DNA of 64,000 nt, taken from Microtetraspora niveoalba (GTDB taxonomy: Bacteria > Actinomycetota > Actinomycetes > Streptosporangiales > Streptosporangiaceae). The position numbers were made by a program, and so were the translations under genes. This document shows positions 61,532-64,000 of the stretch, piece after piece. The notes under the pieces were generated by a model. It had not been told where the DNA came from. It did no database searches and saw nothing but the letters and a program-made list of their open reading frames with translations. The stretch's first letter is position 1; every line of letters starts with the position of its first letter. The stretch covers positions 154,352 to 218,351 of the forward strand of contig NZ_BBYM01000015.1 of assembly GCF_001570405.1 (NCBI RefSeq), read 5' to 3'.

Positions 61532-62566
61532 TCAGCGTCTGATCTTGGGATCGAAAGCGTCGCGCACGGAGTCGCCGAGCAGGTTGAACGCGATCACGAA
61601 GATCAGCAGGGCGATGCCCGGGAACATCAGGTAGGTGATGTCGTCGGTGTAGACCTCGGTGCCGCGCAGGAACATGCGGCCCCAGTCGGGGGTGGGCTCG
61701 ATCATGCCGACGCCCAGGAAGGACAGCGCGGCCTCGGAGGTGACGAGGGCGGGCAGCAGCAGTGTCGACTGGATCAGGATCGGGGTCCACAGGTTCGGCA
61801 GCAGTTCCTTGAAGACGATGCGGGCCGGGGAGGCGCCGGTCACCTTGGCCGCCTCGACGAACTCGCGTTCTCGTAGCGAGAGCACGTTCCCGCGCAGCAG
61901 GCGGGCCAGCGCCGCCCAGCCGAAGACCGTCAGGAAGATGATCAGTGAGGCCGCCCGCAGCCAGACCGGGGTCTCCTCGTCCGGCTTGACCATGAGGTTC
62001 TCCAGCACCGGCATGAACGCGATGATGAAGAGCGTCGAGGGGAACGAGAGCAGGACGTCGATCACGCGGCCGATGAAGTAGTCGGTGCGGCCGCCCACGT
62101 AGCCCGCGACGATGCCGATCACGATGCCGATCAGGGTGGTGGCGATCGTGGCGACCAGGGCGATCAGCAGCGACGTGCGGATGCCGTACACGAGCTGCAT
62201 GAAGACGTCGCGGCCGAGGCCGGGCTCGATGCCGAACCAGAACTCCGAGCTGATGCCGCCGTTCGCCCCGAGCGGGTAGCCGAACTCGTTCAGGAGGTCG
62301 GGCCGCTCCTGGCCGTACTGCGTGTACGGGTCCTTGCCGTAGAGCATCGAGATGAGCGGGGCGCCGATGGCGACCAGGATGAAGAACAGGACGATGACCG
62401 CCGAGGCCATGCCGGTGGGATCCCGGCGGAAGCGCCGCCACATCAGCTGGCCGGGCGACCGTCCGACCGGGGCTCCGCCGGAGTCGGCGGACGCCGTCAC
62501 CGTGGCCGGCTCTGCGGTGGTCTCTGAAGGGATCGTCATCGTGCTGGAAGCTCCCAGGAGGGACAT
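61532..62566 (-). CDS. Peptide ABC transporter permease (DppC type)
   Basis: A 344-residue permease, first gene of the importer operon. A disordered N-terminal tail rich in Ala, Thr and Ser (about 1-38) is followed by the OppC N-terminal domain (LMWRRFRRDPTGMASAVIVLFF) and five more membrane helices. The ATPase-contacting loop reads REFVEAAKVTGASPARIVFKELLPN. Start ATG 62566 gives the longest frame but has no clear ribosome-binding site; ATG 62539 (MTIPSETT), with GGGAG 11 bases upstream, is equally possible. Confidence 0.94.
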   Translation of the reverse strand: MSLLGASSTMTIPSETTAEPATVTASADSGGAPVGRSPGQLMWRRFRRDPTGMASAVIVLFFILVAIGAPLISMLYGKDPYTQYGQERPDLLNEFGYPLGANGGISSEFWFGIEPGLGRDVFMQLVYGIRTSLLIALVATIATTLIGIVIGIVAGYVGGRTDYFIGRVIDVLLSFPSTLFIIAFMPVLENLMVKPDEETPVWLRAASLIIFLTVFGWAALARLLRGNVLSLREREFVEAAKVTGASPARIVFKELLPNLWTPILIQSTLLLPALVTSEAALSFLGVGMIEPTPDWGRMFLRGTEVYTDDITYLMFPGIALLIFVIAFNLLGDSVRDAFDPKIRR

Positions 62567-62951
62567 TAAAGATCGGAAGAAATCCCGACTTGAGGGAACC
62601 TTGGCAAGTTATTGTCCGTAGGTCAATGAGAAGGCGCGCGCCACAGATTTTTTGCCTTGTTTGTGCTCCAAAATAAATCAGCTCGTGTCCCGCGAAACCG
62701 TTGACCTGGGACGACGGGGTGCGCGATCATGCGTGTTACATAAACCCATTTGTGTCACAAGTTCGTGACACAACCTGTACGAAGCCGAGACATGCCGAAA
62801 TGTGGGCGTCATGTGCGAGATTTCCGGATTTACCGGGTGTCGCCGTCGTCCGGCCCGGGTACCTATGGGAAGCCGATCAGGGGCCGGCGGCCGTACGGGG
62901 CCCGCGGCCCCGTCATCGGCGCGGTCCTCGGCGCGGCGGTGGGAGGCCGGC
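62567..62951. other. Divergent intergenic region
   Basis: 385 bases between the importer operon and the oxygenase gene. The part near the importer is AT-richer, and on the minus strand carries TTGACC near 62625, a possible -35 for the operon, without a good -10. The rest is ordinary GC-rich sequence; the open frame starting at 62802 is read here as non-coding up to 62951. No small RNA or terminator is evident. Confidence 0.4.
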
Positions 62952-63956
62952 ATGGGCGGCAGCGGCGGCGCGAGCGCCCGCACGGGCGGTGACACGAGGC
63001 GCGGCGCAGGGCGCGGTACGAGACCGGTGGCGGTCACGGGAACGGCCGCGGGAACGGTCACGGGAACAGGCGCGGGGAAGCGAACGGGCGCGGCCACGGG
63101 GACGGGAACGCGAACGGCCGCGGGCGGGCGCGAGGACGACGGCATCTTCGGGCCGGGATCGGTGACCTGGCGGGTGATGGGCGAGCCGATCCTCATGGTC
63201 GGCGGCTTCCGGGCGCTGCTCATGCAGGGCCTGCACCCCCGTGCGATGCGTGGCGTCCTGCAGAACTCCGCCCTCCTCGACCCGGCCGAGGCGTGGGCCA
63301 GGTTCCAGCGGACCACCGAGTTCGTACGGGTGCGGACCTTCGGGACCACCGCCGAGGTGGCCGCGGCCGGCGCCAGGGTGCGCCGCATCCACGCCGCCCT
63401 GACCGCGTACGACCCGGACCGGGGGGAGCGGTTCCGGCTCGACGACCCCGACGCCCTCCGCTGGGTCCACGTGGGCGAGGTGGACTCCTATCTGTCGGTC
63501 GCCCGGCGGGCCGGCGTCCCGCTGAGCGACGCCGACGCGGACCGGTTCGTGGCCGAGTGGCGGCGCGCCGCCGAGGTCGTCGGGCTGCGCGCGGACGATG
63601 TCCCCGGCTCGGTCGCCGAGCTGCGTGACTACATGGAGGAGCGGCGGCCGGGCCTCTACTTCGTGCCCGAGGCGTCGCACCCGCTGCTGCTGTCGCTCAA
63701 CGCGCCGCTGCCGCTGCGGCTGATGCCGCTCAAGGCGGCGTTCCCCATGATCATGACGCTCGCCTTCGCGTCGCTGCCCCGCTGGGCGCGCCGCCTGTAC
63801 GGCCTGCCCGCCACGCCGCTCGGCGACCTGTGGGCGAGCGCCACCCTCAGGACGCTGCACCTGGGCCTCGGCCTGGTGCCCGCCCAGGTGCGATACTCGC
63901 CGTCCGCGCGCGAGGCCAGGCGGGCCGTCGCGGCGTACGGCGCGGCCCACCCCTGA
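62952..63956 (+). CDS. DUF2236 (MpaB-like) oxygenase family protein
   Basis: A 334-residue member of the DUF2236 family, heme-containing oxygenase-like proteins related to latex-clearing protein and MpaB. The family start is at about residue 60: GIFGPGSVTWRVMGEPILMVGGFRALLMQGLHPRAM, then WARFQRTTEFVRVRTFGT, RRIHAALTAYDP and ALRWVHVGEVDSYL, which has the conserved His after W. The first ~57 residues are a Gly/Thr/Arg-rich low-complexity tail made of short GTG-like repeats. Start ATG 62952 is chosen for the GGAGG five bases upstream; the open frame runs back to 62802, and a later start is possible. Substrate unknown. The 44 bases after it repeat GAGCTTCCCGGCC twice; no gene is seen. Confidence 0.85.
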   Translation: MGGSGGASARTGGDTRRGAGRGTRPVAVTGTAAGTVTGTGAGKRTGAATGTGTRTAAGGREDDGIFGPGSVTWRVMGEPILMVGGFRALLMQGLHPRAMRGVLQNSALLDPAEAWARFQRTTEFVRVRTFGTTAEVAAAGARVRRIHAALTAYDPDRGERFRLDDPDALRWVHVGEVDSYLSVARRAGVPLSDADADRFVAEWRRAAEVVGLRADDVPGSVAELRDYMEERRPGLYFVPEASHPLLLSLNAPLPLRLMPLKAAFPMIMTLAFASLPRWARRLYGLPATPLGDLWASATLRTLHLGLGLVPAQVRYSPSAREARRAVAAYGAAHP

Positions 63957-64000
63957 GCTTCCCGGCCCCCCAGCCCCCGGGCCCCCTGAGCTTCCCGGCC

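Noticed and set aside
63020..63130. CRISPR-like short repeats
   Set aside because: The units are irregular 6-12-base GC-rich codon repeats within a reading frame, without constant repeats and unique spacers.

Overview
The window is very GC-rich, uses GTG and TTG starts freely and overlaps its genes by 1-4 bases, so it comes from an actinomycete. The order def-fmt-rsmB, the LmbU-type regulator and the large NRPS genes fit a filamentous genus. A Streptosporangiales (Nonomuraea-like) host is my guess from protein flavour, not something I can prove here. No tRNA, rRNA or CRISPR array was seen.

Layout. 1-885: end of a two-component system (histidine kinase C-terminus, NarL-type regulator). 1108-4148: housekeeping genes def, fmt and rsmB, tightly packed. 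About 4.7-52.3 kb: a lipopeptide NRPS gene cluster. It starts with an LmbU-family regulator and a GNAT acetyltransferase. Next come two bimodular NRPS genes, a convergent P450/luciferase-like monooxygenase pair, and a six-gene run of overlapping ORFs: FAAL-ACP-C-A-T, a cysteate-synthase-like PLP enzyme, a three-module NRPS, a one-module NRPS, a C-A-T-TE protein and an MFS exporter. The cluster ends with a TrpB-like PLP enzyme, a second P450, a membrane M28 peptidase, an MbtH-like protein, a transposase relic and a type II thioesterase. 52.4-53.1 kb: rpe, which in many actinobacteria directly follows rsmB, so the whole cluster looks inserted between rsmB and rpe. 53.3-56.5 kb: a tricorn-type protease. 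56.6-62.6 kb: a complete oligopeptide/dipeptide ABC importer on the minus strand. 62.95-63.96 kb: a DUF2236 (MpaB-like) oxygenase.

How the cluster should work. The FAAL domain activates a fatty acid as acyl-AMP and loads it on the fused ACP, and the first C domain joins it to Gly. Ten A domains are present. Binding-pocket residues read by eye against GrsA give: Gly (FAAL protein); Gly and Thr (NRPS 1); Trp-like and unassigned (NRPS 2); Asp-like, unassigned and a LYS2/aminoadipate-like acidic-substrate pocket (three-module protein); Ser-like; and Gly next to the terminal TE. No epimerase or methyltransferase domain was seen. The two P450s and the luciferase-like oxygenase probably oxidise residues on the line, MbtH supports the A domains, the type II TE edits, and the MFS protein exports.

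The most unusual points are: a TE whose GxSxG serine is cysteine; two amino-acid-building PLP enzymes, one of which could supply a sulfonic amino acid to the acidic-pocket module; a 543-bp, 99% identical block shared by two modules, which looks like recent gene conversion; a TTA-containing leader ORF overlapping the FAAL gene; and a 35-bp exact repeat that copies the end of the importer ATPase gene to the other side of the tricorn gene.
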